A stretch of DNA of 64,000 bases, taken from positions 496,001-560,000 of the forward strand of contig JAHVJD010000002.1 in assembly GCA_019801415.1 (NCBI GenBank), in the 5' to 3' direction. Below the pieces are notes generated by a model. It searched no databases. It worked only from the letters and a program-made list of their open reading frames with translations, and had not been told where the DNA came from. Below, in pieces: positions 51,438 to 58,569 of the stretch (its first letter is position 1; each line of letters opens with the position of its first letter). The stretch comes from Nocardioides marinus (GTDB lineage Bacteria; Pseudomonadota; Alphaproteobacteria; Rhodobacterales; Rhodobacteraceae). The position numbers and the translations under genes are program-made.

Positions 51438-52922
51438 TCAGACGATATCCTCGGTGGCCCCGGGCAGACGCTGTTGCAACTCGGACATATTGTCCGGGTC
51501 GTGCGGGACCAGAAACCCGCGCCGGGCCTCGGGGCGGCAGACCTGGTTTCGCCGGATCTGCTGCTGCCACCACCCGGCGGCCCGCACGGGATCCAGCGCC
51601 GCCTCCGGCAGATCCTCCTGCCACCAGTGCCGGGCCAGCGCCTTCCACAACCGCTCGATCCGGTCAGGCTGGGTGATCCGCAATGCCGCTTCGGTGTCCC
51701 AGCGCAGCGAGCGACCGTTGAGGTTGGCAGATCCGATCATTGCAAAATCGCGGTCGGTCATCAAAACCTTGCTGTGGACATAGATCACCGGCGACCCGGA
51801 CAGGACCGAAGGGGCGTCGCGCGCCGCCATCCGGCGCTGCACCGGGCTGGCAATGCACGCCCGCGACCCAAACGCATCCATCACCCGACCCAGCGCCTCC
51901 GCCTGCAAGGCCATACCATAGCGCGCATCCAGCTCCTGGTTGCCGTCAAAGGCGACGTCTTCCGGAAGGGCCGGCAGGATCAGGATCAGCGAAAGATCCG
52001 GGTTGCGCCGCGCGGCAGCTGCCAGTCCCGCGGCAATGGCGCTGGAGCGCAAGAACTGCGTCTCAAGGTAGATCAGGTTTTGCGCACGTTCGAAGGCCGC
52101 CAGATGATCTTCCTCGATTTCTCGCAACACGGTGCGCGGCGACAACGCCCAGAAACCAGCGCGACGCGGGACCGACAGCGTGCGGCGCACATGCTTGCCC
52201 CTGTGCGGCGGTTGCCGCAGCGCGATCTCATCCTGGAACCGATCCAGGTGATCGGCAGCCTCCCGCGCTTCGGGACCACTCAGCAGCAGCTGAACATCTG
52301 CCCAGGTCTGATGGGCCGGCTGGTCGTGGTCCAGCGTGTCATAGCGACGGCGGTTCTGATCCAGACCGCCGATATAGAGAATCTCCCGGTCGATGACCGC
52401 AACCTTCTGATGGTGCGACACCGGATACAGCTGCGGCACGGCCGACCGCCGCGCGGCGGCCGGTTGCAGCCGCCGGGGCAGTTTGCGCAGTTTGCGCAGC
52501 ACGAAGGGCGACAGCGCAAGACGCGGCAGCAACCCCGCCCGGGCAGGATGCAACGCAGCCACGACCGACAGCCGCCCGGCGGCCTCGGCATCCAGCGTGT
52601 CGGCAATCTGGCGGGCCTGTGCGACGGTCTTCTGCGCCGCCGCGTGCAGAGGTGCCGCCATCACCGGATCGAAGTCGCTGACCACCAGCCGCACCCGCAC
52701 CCCGCGACGCAGCGCGTCAGCAATCAGGTCGGACCAGGTGTCGCCGACCGCCCGCGCTTCGGGGCTGAGGAGATCAGTCGACAGGTCGAACAGGCGGAAA
52801 CACCCGGTCACCTCGCGCCGGGCGGCCAGCACCGCACGTTCGAACGCAGGCCAGGCCTGTTCGGCGGTGATCAGAACCTGGAAGTCATCTTCCGTCGGCT
52901 CAGCTTGCAGCTGCTTTGGCAT
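51438..52922 (-). CDS. Phospholipase D family protein
   Basis: A 494-aa PLD-superfamily enzyme with both catalytic HKD motifs: HHQKVAVIDREILYIGG and HSKVLMTDRDFAMIGSANLNGRS, each with HxKxxxxD. No membrane anchor or signal peptide is visible. It may make or remodel phospholipids (cardiolipin-synthase-like) or cleave phosphodiesters. ATG 52922 lies 23 bp inside the histidine-kinase gene, so it is the last gene of the nepR-ecfG-kinase operon. Confidence 0.9.
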   Translation of the reverse strand: MPKQLQAEPTEDDFQVLITAEQAWPAFERAVLAARREVTGCFRLFDLSTDLLSPEARAVGDTWSDLIADALRRGVRVRLVVSDFDPVMAAPLHAAAQKTVAQARQIADTLDAEAAGRLSVVAALHPARAGLLPRLALSPFVLRKLRKLPRRLQPAAARRSAVPQLYPVSHHQKVAVIDREILYIGGLDQNRRRYDTLDHDQPAHQTWADVQLLLSGPEAREAADHLDRFQDEIALRQPPHRGKHVRRTLSVPRRAGFWALSPRTVLREIEEDHLAAFERAQNLIYLETQFLRSSAIAAGLAAAARRNPDLSLILILPALPEDVAFDGNQELDARYGMALQAEALGRVMDAFGSRACIASPVQRRMAARDAPSVLSGSPVIYVHSKVLMTDRDFAMIGSANLNGRSLRWDTEAALRITQPDRIERLWKALARHWWQEDLPEAALDPVRAAGWWQQQIRRNQVCRPEARRGFLVPHDPDNMSELQQRLPGATEDIV

Positions 52923-54675
52923 CGCACTCTTGCTCCGGCAAAGACGGCCGGGGCGGCTCTGCCCCTTCGGCCGCCGGGAAGCCCAACCGATAGATGAAGC
53001 GGTCTTCCGTTTCGCGGGTTTCGGTCTGCCCGTCCAGATGTGCGGCAAACGCCGCCATCAGCCTCGCGCCGATGCCCGTGCCGTCGCTGGTTTCCTCCTC
53101 AGGCAACAGCGGCTTACCCGTGGTGTTGCTGATCTCAAGCTCCAACCATCCTGGCGCCGTCTCCCTGAGCGTGACCCGGATTTCCGGTCGTCCGTTCTCG
53201 GGCGTACCTACGTATTTGATCGCATTGGTCATCGCCTCCGAAACCAGCATGGACAGGGTCACCGCCTGATCCTGGCTCAGCGGGGCCTGCGCAAGGTCCG
53301 TCTCGATATTGAGCGCCTTGCCCGTCCCCGGCGCCATCGAACCGATCTCCCCGATTAGCTCCTTGATCAGTTCGCGACTGCCGACGGTGGTCACATCCGG
53401 GTTCGTGTTCAGGCTGCGGTGAATGGTGGCAAGCCCGCGCACGCGGCGCTGCAACTGCGACAACATCCGTCGCGCCTCCGGAGTGCGCGCGCCGCGGGCC
53501 TGCATGTTCATGATCGACGCGATCAGTTGCAGGTTGTTCTTGACCCTGTGGTGCACCTCACGCAGCAGGATGGTCTTTTCTTCGAGGTCGAGTTCCCGGC
53601 GGCGCTCGGCCTCGCTCAGGATCAGCACCATCCGGTTGAAGGACTGCCGGGCCTCTTCGAACTCGCGCGGCGGCGCGTTCAGCTCCAGCTGCGGCGCTTC
53701 ACGTTCGCCCAGCGCATAACGGCGCATCGCCCGGCGCAGCGCGCTGAGGTGGCGGATCACCATCTGTTGCAACCCGAAAATCGCCACCGCGATCCCGGCC
53801 AGCCACATCAGCACCGGGAAGGCCAGCGTCATCAGGGACGCGGGGTTGGAGCTGACCAGCATCGCATCTTCCACCGGCCAGCTGCCGACCACGGCGACTT
53901 CGCCCGGCAGAATGCGACTAACGGCAAAAAAGCGCTCCTGACCGGTGCGCGCGTCTTCGAAAAAACTGTCGCCGGCGCGATTGACCAGCTCATTCAATGG
54001 CACGGTCTTGGGCAAGACCATCCTGGCCTTTTCCATCGGCAGACTGGCTGCCAGCACCTCGCCCTCGGCGTCGATCGTGAAATACTGGATGCCTTCATCT
54101 CCGCTGCCCGGGTTGCCGGGCAGCGATCCGACCAGTTGATGGGGAATCGCTATGGCAATGTAGCCGAGCAGCACCCCCCCGCGCTGCACCGGGCTGGTTG
54201 CGACCAGTTGCGGGCCTTCGCTGCCCAGCAGACCTCTGTCCACCGCAAAGGTCAGGCGCGCCGATTCCTGCGCCTTGCGGGAAAGCCACTTCTCCGACAC
54301 CCACTCCAACGTTCCTGCCGACGCGCAATCGACCCGGCCATCGGGTGTGAGAAAGGCGGCAAATGTGAACGGGTTCGGCCCTTGCGTAAACGTCCGCATC
54401 AGCTCGGAGCAGCCTGCGGGATCATCCAACACCGGCAGAATGGACGCAGCCAGCCCCTCGGTCGCGCCGCCCGCGCGCTGCAACAGCTCGCGCTGCCGCG
54501 CTGCGGCCCGCTCGGTGCGGGCCTGCAACGAGGCATGCGACAGACGGGTGGCTTCGTTCACCACCGCATTCGTCTGGTAGACGGCGATCATGCCGAGGGG
54601 CAACAGCGCAACCGTCATCAGCGCCGCAAGACGCATCAGAAGGCCGCCTGACTGCAGGCGTGGAATGTTGATCAT
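52900..54675 (-). CDS. Membrane sensor histidine kinase (HisKA_2/HWE type) of the general stress response
   Basis: A 591-aa kinase. A first membrane helix near residues 12-32 is followed by a periplasmic sensor segment (about 40-270), a second helix (TLAFPVLMWLAGIAVAIFGL) and a HAMP-like linker. The HisKA_2 phospho-site LREVHHRVKNNLQLIASIMNMQ (His in EVHHR) and the ATPase core (ALVSEAMTNAIKYV-like, GTGIGARLM) follow. Kinases of this family phosphorylate PhyR. It overlaps ecfG by 4 bp and the PLD gene by 23 bp. Confidence 0.9.
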   Translation of the reverse strand: MINIPRLQSGGLLMRLAALMTVALLPLGMIAVYQTNAVVNEATRLSHASLQARTERAAARQRELLQRAGGATEGLAASILPVLDDPAGCSELMRTFTQGPNPFTFAAFLTPDGRVDCASAGTLEWVSEKWLSRKAQESARLTFAVDRGLLGSEGPQLVATSPVQRGGVLLGYIAIAIPHQLVGSLPGNPGSGDEGIQYFTIDAEGEVLAASLPMEKARMVLPKTVPLNELVNRAGDSFFEDARTGQERFFAVSRILPGEVAVVGSWPVEDAMLVSSNPASLMTLAFPVLMWLAGIAVAIFGLQQMVIRHLSALRRAMRRYALGEREAPQLELNAPPREFEEARQSFNRMVLILSEAERRRELDLEEKTILLREVHHRVKNNLQLIASIMNMQARGARTPEARRMLSQLQRRVRGLATIHRSLNTNPDVTTVGSRELIKELIGEIGSMAPGTGKALNIETDLAQAPLSQDQAVTLSMLVSEAMTNAIKYVGTPENGRPEIRVTLRETAPGWLELEISNTTGKPLLPEEETSDGTGIGARLMAAFAAHLDGQTETRETEDRFIYRLGFPAAEGAEPPRPSLPEQECDAKAAAS

Positions 54676-55244
54676 GCGGCGCCCTGTTGGGCGACAATTC
54701 CTGCGGTTACGGAGTCCGTCAACTCCATCCGGCTGCTGCCGTCCATTTCCATCAGTTCGCACAAGCGCGCACGGGCCCGGTTGACCCGGCTCTTGATGGT
54801 GCCGGTCCGCACGCCGCACATCTCGGCTGCTTCCTCGTAGGAGAAACCGCTCGCACCCACCAGGACCAACGCCTCGCGCTGTTCATCGTTCAGCTGCGCA
54901 AAAGCGGCATGGAAGTCCCGCATGTGCAGGCGTCCGTCGTGGTCCGGTTTCTGGGCCAAGGCGCCCGACAGCACGCCGTCACCATCCTCGACCTCGCGCT
55001 TGCGTTTGCGACGCAGCGAATAATAGGTGTTGCGCAAAATCGTGAAGAGCCAGGCACGCATGTTCGATCCGACCTGAAACTTGTCGATGTTCGTCCAGGC
55101 CTTGATCAATGTGTCCTGCACCAGGTCGTCGGCGGTCGCGCTGTTGCGCGTCAGGCTGATCGCAAAGGCACGAAGCGCACCAAGATGCTCCACCAACTCA
55201 CTTCTGGGGTCGGCAGGTTCGGAGGCAGATTTTCTGTCAGCCAT
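54672..55244 (-). CDS. ecfG: ECF sigma factor EcfG (general stress response)
   Basis: A 190-aa ECF sigma factor: region 2 (ALRAFAISLTRNSATADDLVQDTLIKAWTNIDKFQVGSNMRAWLFTILRNTYYSLRRK) and region 4 (LNDEQREALVLVGASGFSYEEAAEMCGVRTGTIKSRVNRARARL), matching the alphaproteobacterial EcfG/sigEcfG type. It recognises GGAAC-N16/17-CGTT promoters. It is encoded after nepR (8-bp overlap) and before its histidine kinase (4-bp overlap). NepR holds it inactive until phospho-PhyR binds NepR. Confidence 0.95.
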   Translation of the reverse strand: MADRKSASEPADPRSELVEHLGALRAFAISLTRNSATADDLVQDTLIKAWTNIDKFQVGSNMRAWLFTILRNTYYSLRRKRKREVEDGDGVLSGALAQKPDHDGRLHMRDFHAAFAQLNDEQREALVLVGASGFSYEEAAEMCGVRTGTIKSRVNRARARLCELMEMDGSSRMELTDSVTAGIVAQQGAA

Positions 55245-55437
55245 TGGCCCCGGCCTCCCCGTCCTGACCGCGTCCGGCGGCCGAGGCGGCCTCCTTCTGC
55301 TGCAATTGTTTCAGCAAATCGGTAAACCTGTCCGGTACGGGCTCATTCGCGATTTGGTCGAATGCCCGCTTAAGGTTCTCATCGATTTCGCGATCGGCCT
55401 GTTCATCGCGTGGCCGGGCGCGTTGTGCCTGTGTCAT
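55237..55437 (-). CDS. nepR: NepR family anti-sigma factor
   Basis: A 66-aa protein with the NepR core IDENLKRAFDQIANEPVPDRFTDLLKQLQQ, which folds around EcfG. ATG 55437 was chosen (an in-frame ATG at 55449 is possible). It is the first gene of the nepR-ecfG-kinase-PLD operon, divergent from phyR, with EcfG-type promoters in both directions in the gap. Confidence 0.93.
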   Translation of the reverse strand: MTQAQRARPRDEQADREIDENLKRAFDQIANEPVPDRFTDLLKQLQQKEAASAAGRGQDGEAGANG

Positions 55438-55468
55438 GCAATCCATCACTATTTTTTACGCAGTTTCT

Positions 55469-55495
55469 GGAACCAAACGCACAGCAGCGCGTATT
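55469..55495 (+). promoter_or_regulatory. EcfG-type promoter of phyR
   Basis: GGAAC (55469-55473), 16 bp, CGTATT (55490-55495). Confidence 0.65.
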
Positions 55496-55500
55496 GTTCC
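55474..55500 (-). promoter_or_regulatory. EcfG-type promoter of nepR-ecfG
   Basis: On the minus strand GGAAC (55500-55496), 16 bp, CGTTTG (55479-55474). It overlaps the phyR promoter almost completely on the other strand. Confidence 0.7.
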
Positions 55501-55531
55501 ATACATATTGCAAAAAAAGGGACTTCGCAAA

Positions 55532-56347
55532 ATGACCGATCAACCGGGAAATCTCATCGCCAGTCAGATCGGGGCGAACCTGCCGTATCTGCGCCGCTAC
55601 GCCAGAGCGCTCACCGGCAGCCAGACCAGTGGCGACAACTATGCACTGGCCGCACTCGAGGCGATCCTGGCAGACCAGGCTGACTATGACAGCACTCTGC
55701 CCCCGAAACTGGCCCTGTTCCGGGTGTTCCATGCGATCTGGTCGTCCTCCGGCGCCCTGGCCCAGGACGACGACGATCCCTCGAGCCTTGCGGCCAAGGC
55801 CCAGCGCTACCTCAAGCGACTGACCCCGAATACCCGTGAGGCCCTGCTGCTGCACACCATCGAGGAGTTCAGCGCAGCTGACACGGCGACCATCATGGGG
55901 ATCGACACCGAAGAGGCATCGGAGCTGATCTCCATCGCCTATCAGGAGATGTCGCGCGCCACCACCGGGCGCATCATGATCATCGAAGACGAGGCAATCA
56001 TCGCGATGGATCTGGAAGCCATCGTCACCGACATGGGCCACCAGGTCACGGGCATCGCCCGGACCGAGACCGCCGCACTGGAACTGGCAGCCCAGGAACC
56101 GGCGGATCTGATCCTGTCCGACATCCAGCTGGCCGACAAGTCCAGCGGCATCGACGCGGTCAATGGCATCCTCGAAAAGCACGGCGATCGCCCGGTGATC
56201 TTCATCACCGCCTACCCGGAACGGCTGCTGACCGGCGAAGGGCCGGAACCTGCCTTCCTGATCTCCAAGCCCTATGCAGAAGAGCAAGTGCGTTCGGCGG
56301 TCAGCCAGGCCATGTTCTTTTCTTCGACCGAAACGCTCAAAGTCTAA
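55532..56347 (+). CDS. phyR: PhyR, anti-anti-sigma response regulator of the general stress response
   Basis: A 271-aa protein with an N-terminal sigma-like domain (residues about 10-145, RRYARALTGSQTSGDNYALAALEAILAD, LTPNTREALLLHTIEEFSAADTATIMGI) and a C-terminal receiver (RIMIIEDEAIIAMDLEAIV) with phospho-acceptor Asp197 in ILSDIQLAD. It also carries the family FITAYPERLLTG motif and a Lys in ISKPY. After phosphorylation the sigma-like domain binds NepR and releases EcfG. The ATG at 55532 starts the PhyR N-terminus. Confidence 0.95.
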   Translation: MTDQPGNLIASQIGANLPYLRRYARALTGSQTSGDNYALAALEAILADQADYDSTLPPKLALFRVFHAIWSSSGALAQDDDDPSSLAAKAQRYLKRLTPNTREALLLHTIEEFSAADTATIMGIDTEEASELISIAYQEMSRATTGRIMIIEDEAIIAMDLEAIVTDMGHQVTGIARTETAALELAAQEPADLILSDIQLADKSSGIDAVNGILEKHGDRPVIFITAYPERLLTGEGPEPAFLISKPYAEEQVRSAVSQAMFFSSTETLKV

Positions 56348-56388
56348 GAACACAGACCGCTTCGGGCGGACATGCATGCACTCACGGA

Positions 56389-56413
56389 CGGGCCGCCCAG
56401 AGCGGCCCGTTTC
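56389..56413 (+). terminator. Terminator of phyR
   Basis: CGGGCCGC / GCGGCCCG with a CCAGA loop, followed by TTTCCC. Confidence 0.7.
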
Positions 56414-56480
56414 CCTATTCGGCCTCTTTGAAAGCAAGCCTTCGCGCATCGCCCTTACACCATGACCCGTTGCGACCTGA

Positions 56481-56516
56481 ACAAAGAACCCCGACCGGTC
56501 CCGGAACCGATCGGGG
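56481..56516 (-). terminator. Terminator of dps
   Basis: On the minus strand CCCCGATCGGT pairs with ACCGGTCGGGG (one mismatch) and is followed by TTCTTTG. Confidence 0.65.
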
Positions 56517-56556
56517 CAAGGGGCAGCGGCTGACTGCCGCCGTGTCTCGTCTTTGA

Positions 56557-57054
56557 TCAGGATTTCGCAATCGCCCGCAGCATCCAGGCTGCCTGCTCAT
56601 GAAAGGCGGAGCGGGCCGTTGCCAGATCCTCGGTCACGATATCGCGGCGATCGGCGGCCATCTCGGCCAGAGCATGCAAGCGGTGCGCGATGCGTTCATG
56701 GCTCGCGACCAGGTCTTCCGCCATCTCGCGCGCGTTGAGGTCCCCCTCCGCATCTTCAATCCGCGAACAGTCCAAGATGTCCTGCATGCGCGACGGTGCC
56801 AGATGGCCGAGGGCACGAACGCGCTCTGCCAATTCGTCCGCCGCGGCGAACATGTTCTCATATTGCTCTTCGGTCAGCTTGTGCATCGAATAGAAAGCCG
56901 GACCTTCGACGTTCCAGTGATAGGCGTGCGTCTTGAACACCAGCCGGTAGGTGTCCGCGAGGACATTGGTCAGCCCTTTGGCAATCGCGGCAGTATCCCG
57001 CACACCGGTCTCAACGGAATCCGCACTCGGGGTGGTAGAAAGCGAGTCAGTCAT
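56557..57054 (-). CDS. dps: Dps family DNA-binding ferritin-like protein
   Basis: A 165-aa protein with the Dps ferroxidase pattern (FKTHAYHWNVEGPAFYSMHKLTEEQYENMFAAADELAERVRALGH). It stores iron and protects DNA against oxidants. ATG 57054 follows AAGGAG. The EcfG-type promoter at 57096-57122 places it in the general stress regulon, as seen in other alphaproteobacteria. Confidence 0.94.
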   Translation of the reverse strand: MTDSLSTTPSADSVETGVRDTAAIAKGLTNVLADTYRLVFKTHAYHWNVEGPAFYSMHKLTEEQYENMFAAADELAERVRALGHLAPSRMQDILDCSRIEDAEGDLNAREMAEDLVASHERIAHRLHALAEMAADRRDIVTEDLATARSAFHEQAAWMLRAIAKS

Positions 57055-57095
57055 GGAAAGCTCCTTATCTGAATTTCGGCATATAGGGCGGGAGG

Positions 57096-57122
57096 ACAAC
57101 GCGAACCGGCCCCCATGGTTCC
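57096..57122 (-). promoter_or_regulatory. EcfG-type promoter of dps
   Basis: On the minus strand GGAAC (57122-57118), 16 bp, CGTTGT (57101-57096). Confidence 0.7.
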
Positions 57123-57175
57123 GATCAGCTTGGCCAGCGTCGCGCCACCGGCGGGCTGAACCTCACCTCGCGCAG

Positions 57176-57211
57176 GCAAAGGCCGCAGACATCACTGCCC
57201 GCGGCCTTTGC
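57176..57211 (-). terminator. Hairpin after the DUF1328 gene
   Basis: GCAAAGGCCGC (57176-57186) pairs with GCGGCCTTTGC (57201-57211). No T-run follows on the minus strand. Confidence 0.45.
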
Positions 57212-57215
57212 GCTC

Positions 57216-57374
57216 TCACCGTCTGAGCCGCAGCACCAGGGCGACGACGAACAGGATGAGAAAGATGAAGAAAAGGATCTGAGCGATCCCGGCGGACGCC
57301 GCAGCGAAGCCGCCAAATCCGAAGATGCCGGCGATGATTGCGACGACCAAAAAAACCAAGGCCCAGTTCAGCAT
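57216..57374 (-). CDS. DUF1328 small membrane protein
   Basis: A 52-aa protein, [20 protein letters not shown] followed by [28 protein letters not shown]: two membrane helices with the DUF1328 motif. The start at 57374 matches the family. Members are very common stress-induced small membrane proteins of unknown function. A near-EcfG promoter lies upstream. A second copy is at 59915. Confidence 0.92.
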   Translation of the reverse strand: MLNWALVFLVVAIIAGIFGFGGFAAASAGIAQILFFIFLILFVVALVLRLRR

Positions 57375-57405
57375 GCCATGTCCTTTCAGTTGCGTCATAT
57401 GCAGA

Positions 57406-57432
57406 TAAACCCACCAGCCCGGCAGAAGTTCC
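57406..57432 (-). promoter_or_regulatory. EcfG-type promoter of the first DUF1328 gene
   Basis: On the minus strand GGAAC (57432-57428), 16 bp, GGTTTA (57411-57406). Confidence 0.55.
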
Positions 57433-57564
57433 TGTCCGCCGGAGTGCGCGCGCCCTGTTTACCGCCACCGGCGAACTCCCGCCCTCGTCTGCGTTGTCAG
57501 CGGCCGCCTGTACCGGGATGAACGCCCCCTTCGCATGCCAGCAGCGCAGAACTTCGCAACATAC

Positions 57565-57592
57565 GGAACTTTTGCCCGAGCGCCTTCGTTGA
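57565..57592 (+). promoter_or_regulatory. EcfG-type promoter of the DUF883 gene
   Basis: GGAAC (57565-57569), 17 bp, CGTTGA (57587-57592), 22 bp before the ATG at 57614. Confidence 0.7.
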
Positions 57593-57613
57593 CCCTTCGA
57601 AAGGAGAAAAGAC

Positions 57614-57910
57614 ATGGCTGAAACACAGAGCAAGAAATCCGTGAAAACCGACGTGTCCGAAGCGGGCGCCTATGCGAGGGAAGCAGCAGCGTCGCTGAAC
57701 AAGGCTGCCCAGACCGCGGCGGACAAGATCGTCGAGTCCGGAACGCAAGTCCGCGAGAAAATGGCCGCTGACGCGGAGCAGGCCGTCAAATCTCTCGACG
57801 GCCTGGCGGAAGACGGTCGGCGTTTCGTGCGCCAGAATCCCGGCCTGTCGATGGCTGCCGCAGTAGGCGTCGGCATGTTGATCGGCCTCGCGGTGAAAAG
57901 TCACCGCTGA
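57614..57910 (+). CDS. DUF883 (ElaB/YqjD-like) membrane-anchored protein
   Basis: A 98-aa protein with a helical N-terminus (AYAREAAASLNKAAQTAADKIVESGTQVREKMAADAEQAVKSLDGLAEDGRRFV) and the C-terminal hydrophobic anchor RQNPGLSMAAAVGVGMLIGLAVKS typical of DUF883. E. coli relatives bind ribosomes at the membrane in stationary phase. It has an EcfG-type promoter and its own terminator. Confidence 0.92.
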   Translation: MAETQSKKSVKTDVSEAGAYAREAAASLNKAAQTAADKIVESGTQVREKMAADAEQAVKSLDGLAEDGRRFVRQNPGLSMAAAVGVGMLIGLAVKSHR

Positions 57911-57945
57911 CCTTCTCCTCCCGGTCAGGCCTGACACATGCCCGC

Positions 57946-57985
57946 AGCCGCCGCTTCACCACTCAGAAGCGGCGGCTGTTCGTTT
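57946..57985 (+). terminator. Terminator of the DUF883 gene
   Basis: An 11-bp stem AGCCGCCGCTT / AAGCGGCGGCT followed by GTTCGTTT. Confidence 0.75.
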
Positions 57986-58041
57986 ACCGCTCGGTGCAGG
58001 TGACACGTCGCCAGGGCGCCCCAGGTGCATCACACCGGTCT

Positions 58042-58069
58042 GGAACCAACCTGCAGGTCTGCGCGTTGG
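58042..58069 (+). promoter_or_regulatory. EcfG-type promoter of the 58099 gene
   Basis: GGAAC (58042-58046), 17 bp, CGTTGG (58064-58069), about 30 bp before the ATG at 58099. Confidence 0.7.
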
Positions 58070-58098
58070 GTCCCTGTACGCACGCGAAGGAGGTGAAA

Positions 58099-58359
58099 AT
58101 GCGACTCCCGAATGAACGATTGGAACAACTGCACACCGAACTTTGCAGCGCGCTCAGCGAACGTCTAAGCGAGCGGACCAGAACCCGTCACAGCCAAAAG
58201 GACAGTCTTCAATCGCTGGAGGAGGCCGAGGCGGAGATCCAAGACTGGGCGCAGGAGGCTCGCAAGATCGACGCCGATGCGGAGGATGATCCCGCGCTGG
58301 CAAAGCTGGTGGAGCGCGCCAAGGAGATCAATCGCAAACTTTGTGAACGCATTGCCTGA
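58099..58359 (+). CDS. Small acidic helical hypothetical protein
   Basis: An 86-aa protein with a perfect AAGGAGGTG SD before the ATG. It is all-helical and rich in Glu/Arg/Leu (LEQLHTELCSALSERLSERTRTRHSQ, LEEAEAEIQDWAQEARKID, LVERAKEINRKLCER) and probably a coiled coil. No family recognised. The EcfG-type promoter marks it as part of the stress regulon. A long perfect hairpin follows it. Confidence 0.82.
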   Translation: MRLPNERLEQLHTELCSALSERLSERTRTRHSQKDSLQSLEEAEAEIQDWAQEARKIDADAEDDPALAKLVERAKEINRKLCERIA

Positions 58360-58403
58360 ACGGCCCGCCCCCGTTCCGGCAGGCGCCGAGTTGACCAAAC
58401 TTC

Positions 58404-58455
58404 GGGGCGCAGCATGGACTGGTTTCCCGGTCACGGGCCAGCCATGCTGCGCCCC
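58404..58455 (+). other. Very stable stem-loop after the 58099 gene
   Basis: GGGGCGCAGCATGG (58404-58417) pairs with CCATGCTGCGCCCC (58442-58455). After a one-base bulge, CTGG pairs with CCAG, and an inner CCCG/CGGG hairpin caps it. No T-run follows, so it is not a clear terminator. It could protect an mRNA 3' end or control the antiporter gene. Confidence 0.6.
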
Positions 58456-58569
58456 AGTCGTTCTCGCAACCTTTGCGCCAACGCTGAAAGGCGCACCGAA
58501 CAGGACATCCAACACACAAGCCAAGTGCGCCGAAAAGACGACTGGTCTTGCTGAGGGGCACGCATATCG

